64,000 nucleotides of DNA from positions 37,339,480 through 37,403,479 of the forward strand of contig JALIGW010000005.1 of assembly GCA_023053685.1 (NCBI GenBank), written 5' to 3'. Shown here piece after piece: positions 10,285-22,400 of this stretch. The position numbers and the translations under genes are program-made. This DNA comes from Diadophis punctatus similis (Eukaryota > Chordata > Lepidosauria > Squamata > Dipsadidae). Position 1 is the stretch's first letter; the number at the start of each line of letters is the position of its first letter. The notes below the pieces were generated by a model that saw only the letters and a program-made list of their open reading frames with translations, had not been told where the DNA came from and did not search any database.

Positions 10285-13200
10285 CTTTTGTCCTGCTTTA
10301 AGAAGTTTTTTTAAGCCCATATTTTGACTGCTACATTTCCCAGTTTATTCCTGAGCTTAGTTCTCTTATTAAATCCTGCTTAAGCTTGCAGGTGCTAGTT
10401 TCTCGTCTCCTGATCTTGAAAAACATAATTGTTTACAAGTTTCAGACTACTAAAAGATAATTAAATATTTGTTCATCTTTTTAAGTAGACTTACTTTTTT
10501 AACTTATTCTGCTTTCATAAGCATACTTTAAATATTTTATTTTCAGTTTTAACACGTCTTAACTTTCTTAAATTCCTGTACATAAAAGTCCATTTTTCAT
10601 CTGTCTGCTCTCTCTGACTGTCTGCTCAGTCTTCCTTCTTGATGGGAAATTTTTCTTAATGAAAATTGCCAGTATTATAATAGTGATATGGCATTACCAG
10701 TTTTAATTTCAAAAATCTGAATACCATAGAGCTGCAATTTTCTCTGAACAATTTAAGGAATCCACCCAACTGAGCAATATGAGATGTAAAAGAAACCTCA
10801 TAAGAACAGATTGCTGGGACACAAATGAGGAAAACAAAAATCTTTGTCTACTTGCATATAAATGGGCAATTTTTCATGTGAAGGCGGTAGAAAAAGTAAC
10901 TTTTTGAATAGAAACATTATTATGCAGTTTTGTTCTAAATGTTGTTATATATCACTTTTAGATAAAATCAAGAATGTGAAATTGGAATGGTCCTGCTGCT
11001 TCATTGTGCACTTAACACAGTTTAGTTTTTCATTCAATTTTATCTGATGAATTAATATCTCATTTGGTAAAGTGTTTTGTTTTTTTTACAAATTAAGTTA
11101 ATCCAGACAGGTATTTAAAGGAGATCATATGGTACAAGTAGCCTGATTTGAGTTCATGTCTCTGGGTTCTGTGACAAATTCATTCAGCTGCTGTAGAAAT
11201 TAGATCCTTATATTAATATTGAAACTATTGTGCAGGGAACCAACTGAGGATCTCCTTCTTAAAAAGGAGTGAACTGATCCCGTTTGGCAATTAGTAAGAG
11301 CCAAACACCTGGATTATGGAAGATAGTTTATTTAAGTTAAAGCATATTTAAGTTACAGCATTTTTTCTGTCCCCCCACCCTGCAATGGTGCTTCATTTGC
11401 CAGTGAGGCATCAGTCCTATAGATACTTAGTTAAATTAAGCTCCCCTAAATACAGTTGAACTCAAATCTCCAAAGGCTTGCTTAATAATAATGTTAATAT
11501 TTCTTGCACAGTACCATTAATTTTAATATTGTTTCTTTAGTAGAAATAATGCATTGTTTATCATTTTATAAAAATTGCCCACTATAAGCAAAAATACTTT
11601 TAAAGCCAGTGAAAATGTGATAAGCTCTTTTTGCAGAGATTAATAGGAACACAAATCTTCCTAAGGTTTTGATGATGAAAGAGAATGAAAGCAGAATTTC
11701 AAATACTGTACTCTTAAAGTAGTTGAGGCAAAAATATAATTAGACATGTTCTCTGATATTTAAATTAAAAATTTCTCTTAAAGAATAGTGGCTGGATAAA
11801 CAGTGGTCTTAAATAGATACTTTTTATTAATATATATTTGTGTATGCATGCTATCTGAACTAGAATCAGCAAATGCAAAACATTTACAGTATCTGAGCTT
11901 TTTAATTGTACTGTAAACTAAATCTTCACATGATTTCTCAAGAGTTAATCCTTCTAAGCTCCTATTAAGGGTATTTGGGACTGTACTCTTAGTAATGCAG
12001 TCATATTAAGATTGAGATGTGTAACAATTAGGTTCAATTGTTTTGCTATAATTGAAAACATAGAATATATTCTATATTGTACCATGAAGTTAAGGTTATA
12101 TTTTTTGGTTTACATACTATATTTCTATATTGGTAAACTTTGGTGAGCTTGAATGCTACCTCTGCAAGAGTTAGGCTTGTATTTCAAAAGACAGAAAATT
12201 TTATACATGAAATGTATTAGTTGGAAAAGTGAAAAATGTGAGAGATTTTTAAAATATGAGACAGCTTATTTAAAGCCAGAATTAATATTATCATATTTAT
12301 ATTACAGTATATATTTATTATTGTACTTCAGTGCAGTAGCTAGTATTACATACACATGTCAATGTATCTTATCAGTATCGTTGGTCAGTGCTTTGAATTG
12401 GAAGACAAAACTGTTTCAGAGAGCGTGGAGTGAGCACCTGTTTTCTGTATATGTGTGTTTCCTCAGGAGGGAGAAAAGGCAGCTGTACAGTCCTTGGGAA
12501 ACATGCAAATTGGACTGTATGGCCCTCATATAGAACCAAAGTACTCTTTGCCTCCAGATACAAAATAATATACAGTTTTATTTTGTGGTAGGAACAGAGG
12601 GTAGCTTGTAGGATCTCCTATGCAACTTTGCTTCACATAGTATCTCTAATTTCTTAAATCTGACAGTGGTTTTTGTCCCCATGTTGCTGGAAAATAAAAC
12701 AAGCCTGAACTATTGTGTCACTTCAAATGAGTCAAAGGAAGATTGTGTAGCAAATACAGAACATGCCGAGGTTCAGCTAATTAAGAGACAAAATTTCAGA
12801 GAATGAAACTACAGTAGTCATTCTTTAATGACTGGTGTTATATTCCTAATTGCTCTATTATTGTCACTGGAAGTGTACCTTGATCTAGCATGAAGGACAG
12901 GTCACCTTGGCAAAGTATGCAATGACCTGCCTGCACTTCTTATCTAAATTCTGTATTACATTCCATCTTTTCATTTACACCACCAATTTCATGATCCTTA
13001 TTATTGCTGATATTAAACTTTCCATTCATCAGTACAAAAGTATGAACTCACATATTCATGTTTTCTCTGTAGATGCTGTATTAAGTATAGGGAAGTAGAT
13101 AAGTAAGCTTGTGTGAAGCATCCTTTTGATAATGCTTAAATAAAACATATTTTAATGAAGGCCCACAGATATTTTCTACTTTTAAGCACCATCTTGGAAC

Positions 13201-13674
13201 TGCTGTGACACATGGAAGCCAGTCATACCAAATCTTAGTAGTGAGGTGTGAGTGCAGAATACATTTCTACTACTACTTCTACTACATTTCTATTTCTACT
13301 AAAACTGGGGCTAGGCCAAGTGAAAGAGTTCAGCTAAAAGCATTGGAAAAAAACAGCTTCTTTTGTTTCAAGACAGTTCTGCATTATATAAAGCCAGGGT
13401 TAGCTGTTGTTTGATAGCTCTTTCTGGCCCTACTTGCCTATCTTCCCTATGTATGTATGCTTGCCACTGTCCAACGTAGTTTCCCTTTTAGAAATCATGC
13501 TAAGACTTCTGGATCTTAATTGTGTATGTGCTTATACTTCCTTAATAGGCCTTCCCATCAATTTTGTCAGAAGGTGAACCAACCACTACTGAGCTAATTA
13601 TATTCTATTTTAAAACTTGAATTCCAAGTTGTGTGTTTAAACATTCTTGCAAATGACTTCAGTAAAAGCACTAA
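10285..13674 (+). other. STN1: STN1 intron 1, unique AT-rich stretch
   Basis: I see no exon, RNA gene or recognisable repeat here. A few open frames (for example around 12153-12533) lack conserved features and acceptable splice borders. Confidence 0.6.
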
Positions 13675-13996
13675 TACCGTGTTTCCCCGTAATAAGACCC
13701 TGTCAATGTTCCCTGTAACAACAGAAAACGGCGCGCGGCAATTAGAAACTGCCACGCGGCGTTCTCTTTTCATGTGCGTGGCCGCGCAGCTTCTTCCATT
13801 AGAAAATGCCGTGCGGAAGTTAGAAACTTATGCGCTGCGTTCTCTTGTTATGTGCGCGGCCGCACAGCTTGCAACAGTGGAACCTGTCTTATATTTTTTT
13901 GAACCCAGAAATAAGCGCTTGGCCTTATTGCCATGCACTCAAAAGCCCGATTGGGCTTATTATTAGGAGATGTCTTATTTTTGGGGAAACAGGGTA
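13675..13996. mobile_element. Mariner-like MITE, CCGTGTTTCCCCG family, 322 bp
   Basis: The element is bounded by TA. It begins CCGTGTTTCCCCGTAATAAG and ends cttatttttggggaaacaggg. The interior is GC-rich with two diverged copies of a roughly 90-bp unit (gcgcgcggcaattagaaact... / gtgcggaagttagaaactta...). It is an intact-looking relative of the arms at 1014-1391. Confidence 0.8.
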
Positions 13997-14258
13997 TTAG
14001 TAGATATTTTAAATATCATACAATATTTTAAAACTTTTATAATGCACAAACCTCCCAAAAACAGCTAGAGACACTAAAGTCAGAATATTAATTACTGGAA
14101 CAAGTAAAAATAGCTGCTCTCCCTCTATTGAAATAACATTAAACAAGAGAAACCAAAATGAGAACTGCCTAAATTCTCAAATACCTGTCTTTTTACATAT
14201 ATTCTAAAACAATAGAATTTTAGGAGTTGATGGATTTAACTTTGTTTCCCTATAACAT

Positions 14259-14980
14259 ACTGTATTTTTCGGAGTATAAGACGCACCTTTTTGCCCCCAA
14301 AAAAGAGGGTGGAAATGTCAGTGCGTCTTATACACCGAATACAGCAATTTTTAGCCTCCCGAAGCCCCGCCCCGCCTCCAATTTTTGCAAAAAATGGGCC
14401 ATTTTTTTGAAAAAATGGGTTTGCCTTCCCCCACCCCCCTAGGAGTGCTCTGCAGCCTTCCCAGATCCTCTGCATGCCCTGTTTTTGCAAAAAAATGAGC
14501 GAAAAATGGACCGTTTTTTGCAAAAATTGGGGCATTTTTGCCTTCTAATTACCCCATCTAGCATAACTGGAGGAGGAATTCTGGGAGTTGAAGTCCACTA
14601 GTCTTAAAGCTGTCAAGTTTGAAGACCCCTGGGTTAGGGTTAGGGGTGCAAGGGTCTTCAAACCTGGCAAGTTTAAGACTTGTGGACTTCAACTCCCATT
14701 CCTGAGCTAACATTACTGGAGGAGAAATTCTGGGAGTTGAAGTCCACTAGTCTTAAAGCTGTCAAGTTTGAAGTCTGTAAAAAGTATACATGGTTGTAAA
14801 AAGTGTACATGGTTGTAAAAAGTATACATGATTGTAAAAAGTATTCTGCTACACTGGTATTTTATTAAATAATATATTACTGCACCATTTGGTTCAGAAT
14901 ACTTTTTTCCTTGTTTTCCTCCTCTAAAATCTAGGTGCATCTTTTACTCCGGTGCGTCTTATACTCCGAAAAATACAGTA
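14259..14980. mobile_element. Mariner-like MITE, CCGTATTTTTCGG family, 722 bp, with nested hAT palindrome
   Basis: The ends are ctgtatttttcggagtataa and ttatactccgaaaaatacag, bordered by TA. Each end carries a second inner inverted block (ggtgcgtcttata) able to form a subterminal hairpin. From about 14556 to 14772 lie pieces of the palindromic hAT MITE (gggagttgaagtcc). Sibling copies are at 15720 and 42755. Lies just upstream of the first STN1 coding exon. Confidence 0.85.
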
Positions 14981-15347
14981 TATAATTCCAAAAAGGTATT
15001 CTATTTGATGAATGCATGCCAAAATTTATAAGTTTGAGTAAGCTGGTATAAGCCTTCTAATGATGATTGAGGACCTATGTGGAGAAACATGTAGAATTTT
15101 TGCATTTGACTACTCCCAATTTAAAATTTGTGCTTTTGTTTTCCAGATTCCCTATCATAACAGTACATTTTTACATAATTGGATATAATATTTTTGTAAG
15201 ATAGCATTTTTTCAGTTTTAGTACAGTAAGTGATTATGTTGCATATGACATGTTTATATTACATATGCTTTGCTCCCACCAGACTTATTTCATATCAACT
15301 TCAATCGATGATTGGTTAATCTGTTCTTGGAGCTAAATTATTTTGGA

Positions 15348-15480
15348 ATGTGTGCTGCAGCTATAGAATCAGAAGATGAGGTCCCATCACTCTTGTGGGG
15401 TTTGAATCCAATCTTTTCATCCTTTGCAAGACTATACATTAAAGACATATTAGAAATGAAAGAGTCTAAACAGGTTCCAG
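15348..15480 (+). CDS. STN1: STN1 coding exon 1
   Basis: Encodes [20 protein letters not shown]...MKESKQVP plus the first base of a Gly codon; donor G|gtaagt at 15481. The ATG gives 14 residues before the conserved LLWGL segment, as in the human protein. The exon probably starts upstream in 5' UTR, with plausible acceptors at 15282 (tgctcccaccag) or 15146 (ttgttttccag). A ctgcag at 15355-15360 is a weaker alternative acceptor that would remove this ATG. Confidence 0.93.
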
Positions 15481-18400
15481 GTAAGTAGTGAAATTGCTAT
15501 GAACTTTATAACTTTATAGCTATATAAACACTATAGCTTGTTTTACTGAAAAATCAAGCATTATTATGTTGTGGTGGATAATCTTGGCTATAAATTCTCT
15601 CTGTTCCTTTGGCATTTCCATTGATGTGCTGAAATCTCTTCCTTTTTGTTCCAACATTGCATTACTTTCAGAGACCTCAGTCTAGAATCTTTTCATTTGT
15701 TTGGAACATAATGAAGGAATACCGTATTTTTCGGAGTATAAGACACACCTTTTTACCCTCAAAAAGAGGGTGAAAACTTGGGTGCGTCTTATACACCGAA
15801 TGCAGCCCCACCCAGCCACACCCACCCTTTGGCCTCTGCCTGCCAGCAATTTACCTCTTTGCAGCAAACAGGCAAAGCACAAGAAGAGCACAAGAAGAGA
15901 TAAACTGCCTCCCGACCTACAACTGACGGAGGCTTGCAAGCCACGTGGTAAAATGAAACTGAAACTACGGTGGCTGTGATGAGACATATTGCTGGGAGAT
16001 AAACTGCTGGCAATATTAGACTGCTAAAATTGCAAGAAGGCAAGCTAGAGCTGTTGTGGCTCAGCGATAGAGCTCTTGCCTCACAATCAGGAGGTTGTGA
16101 GTTCTATCCTAGGTACAGGCAGATTCTGTTAATATGTTATTTTGTAAAATGTTCAAATTATTAGACTTATTTTTTAAAGACTGCTTTATTATTGTTCTAG
16201 TCAACTTAACAAAATGAAGAAGCTTTTTAAAATAAATGCTTGCTCTGAAGAGGCCCAGTGCTATTGTATCTTCTTTTAAATAATAGAGAATAATGTATAC
16301 TTCCAGAAATTTTAATTAATTTTAACAGCTCTGTACAAGTATAGTATGAAATGTAACAGTGTCCTGTTTAGTATTAGAGTTAAATCCTGACTTACCTTGG
16401 TGTAGATCTATTTAATTAAAAAAAATTAAATTTAATTTAAAAAATTTTAAATAATTGGGAGGAGTTAGTGTGACTACATTTAAGAAAACTTTCTGGCATA
16501 ATGTACATTTCTCCAATTCTTTGCTATTTCTATGGGTCAAGCACACATGCACAGAAATACACAGCAAACAGTGTATATCATCTGTACTGTTTGCTCTTTG
16601 CTATTTGGCAAATTGCTGTGAGGCAGAGGCCATTTTTCCTTGTTTTCCTCCCCCAAAACTAAGGTGCGTCTTATACTCCGGTGCGTCTTATACTCCGAAA
16701 AATACGGTAACTTGAATCTAATAAATTTATAACTGTACAAAAATAATTAAAGGTATCTGTAGTTATTACCAGAAAGCACCAATGAATTATTTTAAATATT
16801 TTGAATTAACAGTTTTTAATCAGTAAAAGTGTACATTTGATTCTGTTCTAATCTTTGTGTTTCTAAATCTTATCTATTTCTTGAACTTTATAAGAATGAA
16901 TTATATAAAGTTGCTCTCCTCCATTGATTCTTGGATGTAAGTCTTTCCAAAGTATTGATTAATTGTGCAACATATGTGATGTTATGATAAGGTAAGGGCA
17001 TGGCTTTTAATTAAATGAAGTCATTGTTTTATTCCTGTATGATTGCTATAACTACATAATCTATAATATAGACTATGCTATAGATTGTATAGCTACTATA
17101 CAACCAAGAAAAAACTACTGTATAACAGTTTTTTGTCTTTTTGTACATGGTCTTGAATGTCTTAAACATTGGGAAAAACTTGAAATTTAAAAAATGTATT
17201 GGGAATGGCTCAGTCTTTCTGCCAATAATATGCTTATCTGATTTCCTATTTTCCACCATTTGTATTTCTTACACAACAGCCTAAAAATAATCATTGGATA
17301 CTTTTCATGCAAACTTCAGGATCTTCCAGCTCTACACAAATGGAATAATGAATCATACTATGAAAATAGAATGTTTTCCATTGTAGTCCTATATAACTTA
17401 ATGTGGCATTTTATAGTCATCAGTTGGGGTGGCAAGTTTGTCATCGAGATCAGAATGAATCTTTGTTTTTAAATGGCAGGAAGGAAAGTTTGTAGAATAT
17501 GAAACGACTGCCATTTAAGTGAGTTCCACATTAGTCTCTATCAGTGGCATATGGAAAGGGGAATGTGGATATCATACATGAACTGCATGCCCATACAGAG
17601 GAATGGGACTTCAATTACATTGCCTTAGCCACTAACTTGACTTTTTTTACTCTTCCTGCAGCTATAAGTAATTTATATTGTGAACTGCTACTTAAAAATA
17701 ATACTTAATGTGGAAAATAGCTATTGCTGAGGGAAATTGAAGGGATAATTTTATGTTACAAATTATGGTACACAAATAAATTGGGGTGGGATACAGATTA
17801 TGATAGCAAGTTGTCTATACCTAATAAATTGTGAATCTGTTTTTTTATCAAACTAATCAAATTTCATTGTCTTTAATTACAAAATAAAATTTAAAACATT
17901 TAAATTAAATATTCCATGTATGTCATATTCAAATTTGAACTTTGTAATCTGAAACTAATGTATCAAAATATTGTAATACTGTATTTTGATCAATTGTTTT
18001 ATATCAATGGTCATAACCTTTGGATTTCTTGATCAGGATATGTGAAATTGTTATTAAAATTAACATTAGTTGACTAAGAATAAAAAATGTTAGTAATATT
18101 TGGGATTTTGACACAATGTTTTTAAAGGACTAAATCTAGGACTTTACTCTTTTCATTTTTTTCCTAAGGTATATTCTTTTACAACAGACATCCAATAAGA
18201 CAAGTGGATATTTTTGGTATGGTGGTTCTAATAAAAGAAAAAGATTCCTTTTACATTTGTGGAGGTAATTGATAATTCAAGATTTTTGTTTTTTAGTTTT
18301 AATTTCATTTTTAATAGGATTAATATTCTGAATATTAATCTAGAATTCTGTAGAATCAATATTTCTAGAGAAATGTATATGTCTCAGTCAGGGGTGGGTT

Positions 18401-19381
18401 CTAACTTACCTCGCTGCCGGTTCGCTTCCTTCCGCACTGCGAGGGGGTGCCTCGCGCACGTGTGCATGTGCAGTGCTGAAAAATCTGAAAAAAGGCCAAA
18501 AAAAAAAAAAGGCCAAAACAAGATAGCAACGCATGCACAGTGCCGGAAACTCGGCTTCTGTGCATGCTCAGAAGAAAAAAATAAACCCCCCCAAATAATT
18601 TTTTTTTTAAAAAAAGATGGCGAAGCTTACGGACCGGCACCGACCGAACTGGTTCCGTGACATCATCGTGATGTCACCAGCAGGTCGCTACCAGTTCGGG
18701 TGAACCGGTCCGAACCGGGAGGAACCCACCTCTGGTCTCAGTCCCTCTAGGTAGACCAGACTGGAAATCACCTCTATAGGAAAGTTAAAATTACTTATAT
18801 TAAGATTGGTTAATATAGTCTGATAGTTCTGTATCCCTTTCTTCTCCTCCTTATAGTTCAATGATTTAGGGAGGTATCTGCCTCTGAATGTTATCTTGTT
18901 ATCTTGTTTATAACTTTAAAAAATGCTTCAAGCTCTTCTCCCAAGCAACAGATCCTGCATATTTCCATTAAGGTTATCTTCTTGCACCATGTTTATATCA
19001 CTCAAAATACTGTCTGCATTAACAGTGAAAGCCTATGCACGTATACTCAGAAACAAGTCCCTTTGTTTCTCAAGTCCCTCAGTGGCACATATTAAACAGA
19101 GTGTGATAATTGACATCTGGGGTAACTTTCAGTTTGTTAATTCACATCTCCTTCAAAACTTTTATCTGACATCTTTTTAGATTTACATCTAAGAGATGGA
19201 AGACAAAAATAAAAAATTGACCGGCCTACTTATATACTGATAATACTTCAACCTAGTTGTTTTGGTGACCAAAGCCATTGATTTCAGATAGTTGCTAAAA
19301 GGCAGAAACTTTGATCTTATGAATCAAAGGGCAAACATTTTCCCCAGGCACGCCTCACATTCAGTTTTGATATACCCAAAT

Positions 19382-19436
<55 letters not shown>

Positions 19437-22400
19437 TTTGTTTGTTTGTTTGTTTGTTTGTTTGTTTGTTTGTTTGTTTGTTTATTTATTTATTTATTTG
19501 TATTTATATGCCGCTCAATCTCGCCTCTGAGCGGCTAACAGGGATACAAATTTTTATATAAAAAACATTTAAAAACAAAATTAAAACACAATATAATAAT
19601 TTAAAAAATTTTAAATTCTTGGCTTAAAGCAAGTGCTGTTTTTCAGCTTTGGAGTATGGGGTAGGAATGGAGTAATTTTCTTCTAGTACTGCCTTCTGGG
19701 AATGTATAAGAAGGTATAAGTATTGTATGCCTAAATTAAATGCGAAACTATAGCACTTGCTTGATGCCAAGAATTCACGCATATGCAAACATATTGCGAG
19801 GAACGCAAGTATTATTCTTGCCTTGAATGTTTCTAGTAGTTCAAAAGCTCGGAGTGTGAAAGAGAGGAAATGTGAAATATGCATAGTTTTCTCTTTCTGA
19901 TCACCAGAATAGAATAGAATAGAATAGAATAGAATAGAATAGAATAGAATAGAATAGAATAGAATAGAATAGAATAGAATAGAATAGAATAGAATTCTTT
20001 ATTGGCCAAGTGTGATGGGACACACAAGGAATTTGTCTTTGGTGCATATGCTCTCAATGTACATAAAAGAAAAGATACATTTGTCAAGAATCATGAGGTA
20101 CAACACTTAATGATTGTCATAGGGTACAATAAGCAATCGGGAACAATCAATTTTGTTTCATTCTCATTGTAAACCTTCCATTTTTCATTTTGTAACCAGC
20201 TTCTTATTGCTACCAAACAGAACTTAGTAAAAATAAGTATTTTCTTAGGAATATTTACCTGTTTCCAATTACTCCTTATTCTCTGTTTCTCCACATGGTC
20301 AGACTATTTTTAGTTCATTTCTCATACTGTGTACCCAATGTGCCCCTCCCTGTTCTCATAGCCACAGTCAGGCTGAGTTGCCCAAAATAAGTTGCAACTT
20401 CCCTTTCAGCTTAAAAATGTGGTTGTGCAGCTGGTGAGCTGAATAGCAAGTGTTGCATCAGCTGCCAAGCCCAAATGATTCATGGAACTCTCCTGTTTGT
20501 GCATAGAAACTGCAAGAGAAAGAAATAGGAAGTTCTTTTTTACTTTTCTAATGAAAAATATGTACATTTATCTTAACTTTATTTATAATAACTTCATCAT
20601 CAAAGAAAGAAGTTTTTTACAAGGTGTGATTCATTTCTGAATAATGCACAATTACTGGTAACTAGTAAAATGCATAGGAAAATGAAGAGGAGCTAAATCA
20701 TTGCCTAGATTTTAACCATTCTCAAGAATCACAATGATACTTACAGGCCTAACATAATAATGCACCTCTATAGTTAACAGAACAGAAGGATGGGGGTTGC
20801 AGAATTTTCAGAAGCGGTTCTTTACAGACTGAGAGTAAAATAGAAATGATCAGAAATAGAAAGCCATGCATAATAGAAACAGTCTTTCAAACCAAGGACT
20901 GCTGAACTCCTAGAAAGGTTTAAGAGCAAGATTAACACTTTTCGTAGCTGCTCTTCAATATATACTCAACTTATGAGGAGACTAGCATTAATGGCATATA
21001 TTACTCCACAAACTGATGTGCTCATCTTACCTCAAATACTTGTTAATCTGCTTTGATATTCTTCTCTACCGCATCATTTTATAAATGCTCCTATCAATCC
21101 CAGATGAGGACTGCAAGAAGACAGAATCATTATTTATTATGACTAGAAAGATACTTTCTATATTAATTCCTATTATTATAATAGGAAATAGTAATCTTTA
21201 GAACTAAGAGAATTGGATGAGAGGAAGCTGGTAGAGTTTTAAACCCCAATATTGGCTAAAATGTAAGGCTTCTGTCTTTGTGGATCAAGGCAGGGGTGGG
21301 TTTCTCCCAGTTCAGACCGGATTGCCCAAACCGGTAGTGATCCGCTGGTGATGTCACGATGATGTCATGGATCCGGTTTGGTCGGTGCCATTCCGTGGGC
21401 GCTGCCATCTCTTTTTTTGGAATTTTTTCAGAATTTTTTCCTCTGCTGCTGCTTGAAAAAGGGCCCTCCTGCCCGCCCCCGAGTTTATACTTACCTTTAT
21501 TCCTTCGCCCGAAGCACAACTGATCAGATCCTCAGCTGTGTTTTGGGCTGATTATAGTTACTGAGCATGCGCGGAAGCAAATTACATGGGGGATGCGTGT
21601 GAGTGGAACGTGTGTGTGCGAAACATCGCATTGCGAATTGGTGGCGAAGGTAAGTGGAACCCACCCCTGGATCAAGGGGAAAAATTTCTGTCAAAATTTT
21701 TGTCTAAATTAGCACTATTCTTTTCCAGTGGATGATGGCACTGGCGTAATAAGCTGTACCTGCTGGAAAAATGCTTTAGCAGAAAAGGAAAAAATGTCAG
21801 GTAATATTTGTTGCTGTTGTTTTCCTCTTTAAGGATATTCAGTACATGCTGCAGCCAAGGTTGTTTTCAGACATTGACCTTTACAGTTACCTGTACCTTT
21901 TCATATCTTGCTTACTCATGGAAATTTGATTGTTGTAGTAGCCTTTGAGATATGGGATACTGTAGCATTGTTTCCTCTCATAATGGGGTATTTGCTTGGT
22001 TAAGTGTTGTATGTTCTTTGATGTATAAATATAGTATAGGTATTATAGTATTTTATGCTATTGTTTTTATTGTAATAATTGTGTTGTTTTAATCTGGTAT
22101 TTGGATGTCAGCTATGTGTACTATAAGTTGATAATGTTTGGGGTAGCACATATGCTCAGTAATAAATCTAAAAATACATGTCACAGAAAAGAAAAATGAA
22201 AAATTTATAGGTTTATCTATCCCTGTTTTGTTTTTTTCATCATGCTGCTGCTTAAGGAGCTTTCCTAAACAGGAGAATGGCAGTTTTTAAGTGAGAAAAA
22301 ATACATATCCATGGAAACATGACCTGCATAATTGTAGTACTTGAGAAAATGTCTTTAATTTTATTGTGTTCAGTGAACATTGTTATTAAAAACATAGCAC

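Noticed and set aside
12153..12533. 126-codon open frame in STN1 intron 1
   Set aside because: No domain, no similarity recognised, AT-driven composition and no splice context.
14630..14646. Telomere-like ttagggttagggg as an interstitial telomeric repeat near a telomere-maintenance gene
   Set aside because: Only two units, inside a MITE; the sibling at 43306 reads gggttaggagttaagg, so this is element sequence mutated by chance.
16048..16125. Possible functional tRNA gene
   Set aside because: Box A and B are recognisable but no closed cloverleaf or acceptor stem is seen, and it is nested in a MITE; a SINE head explains it.
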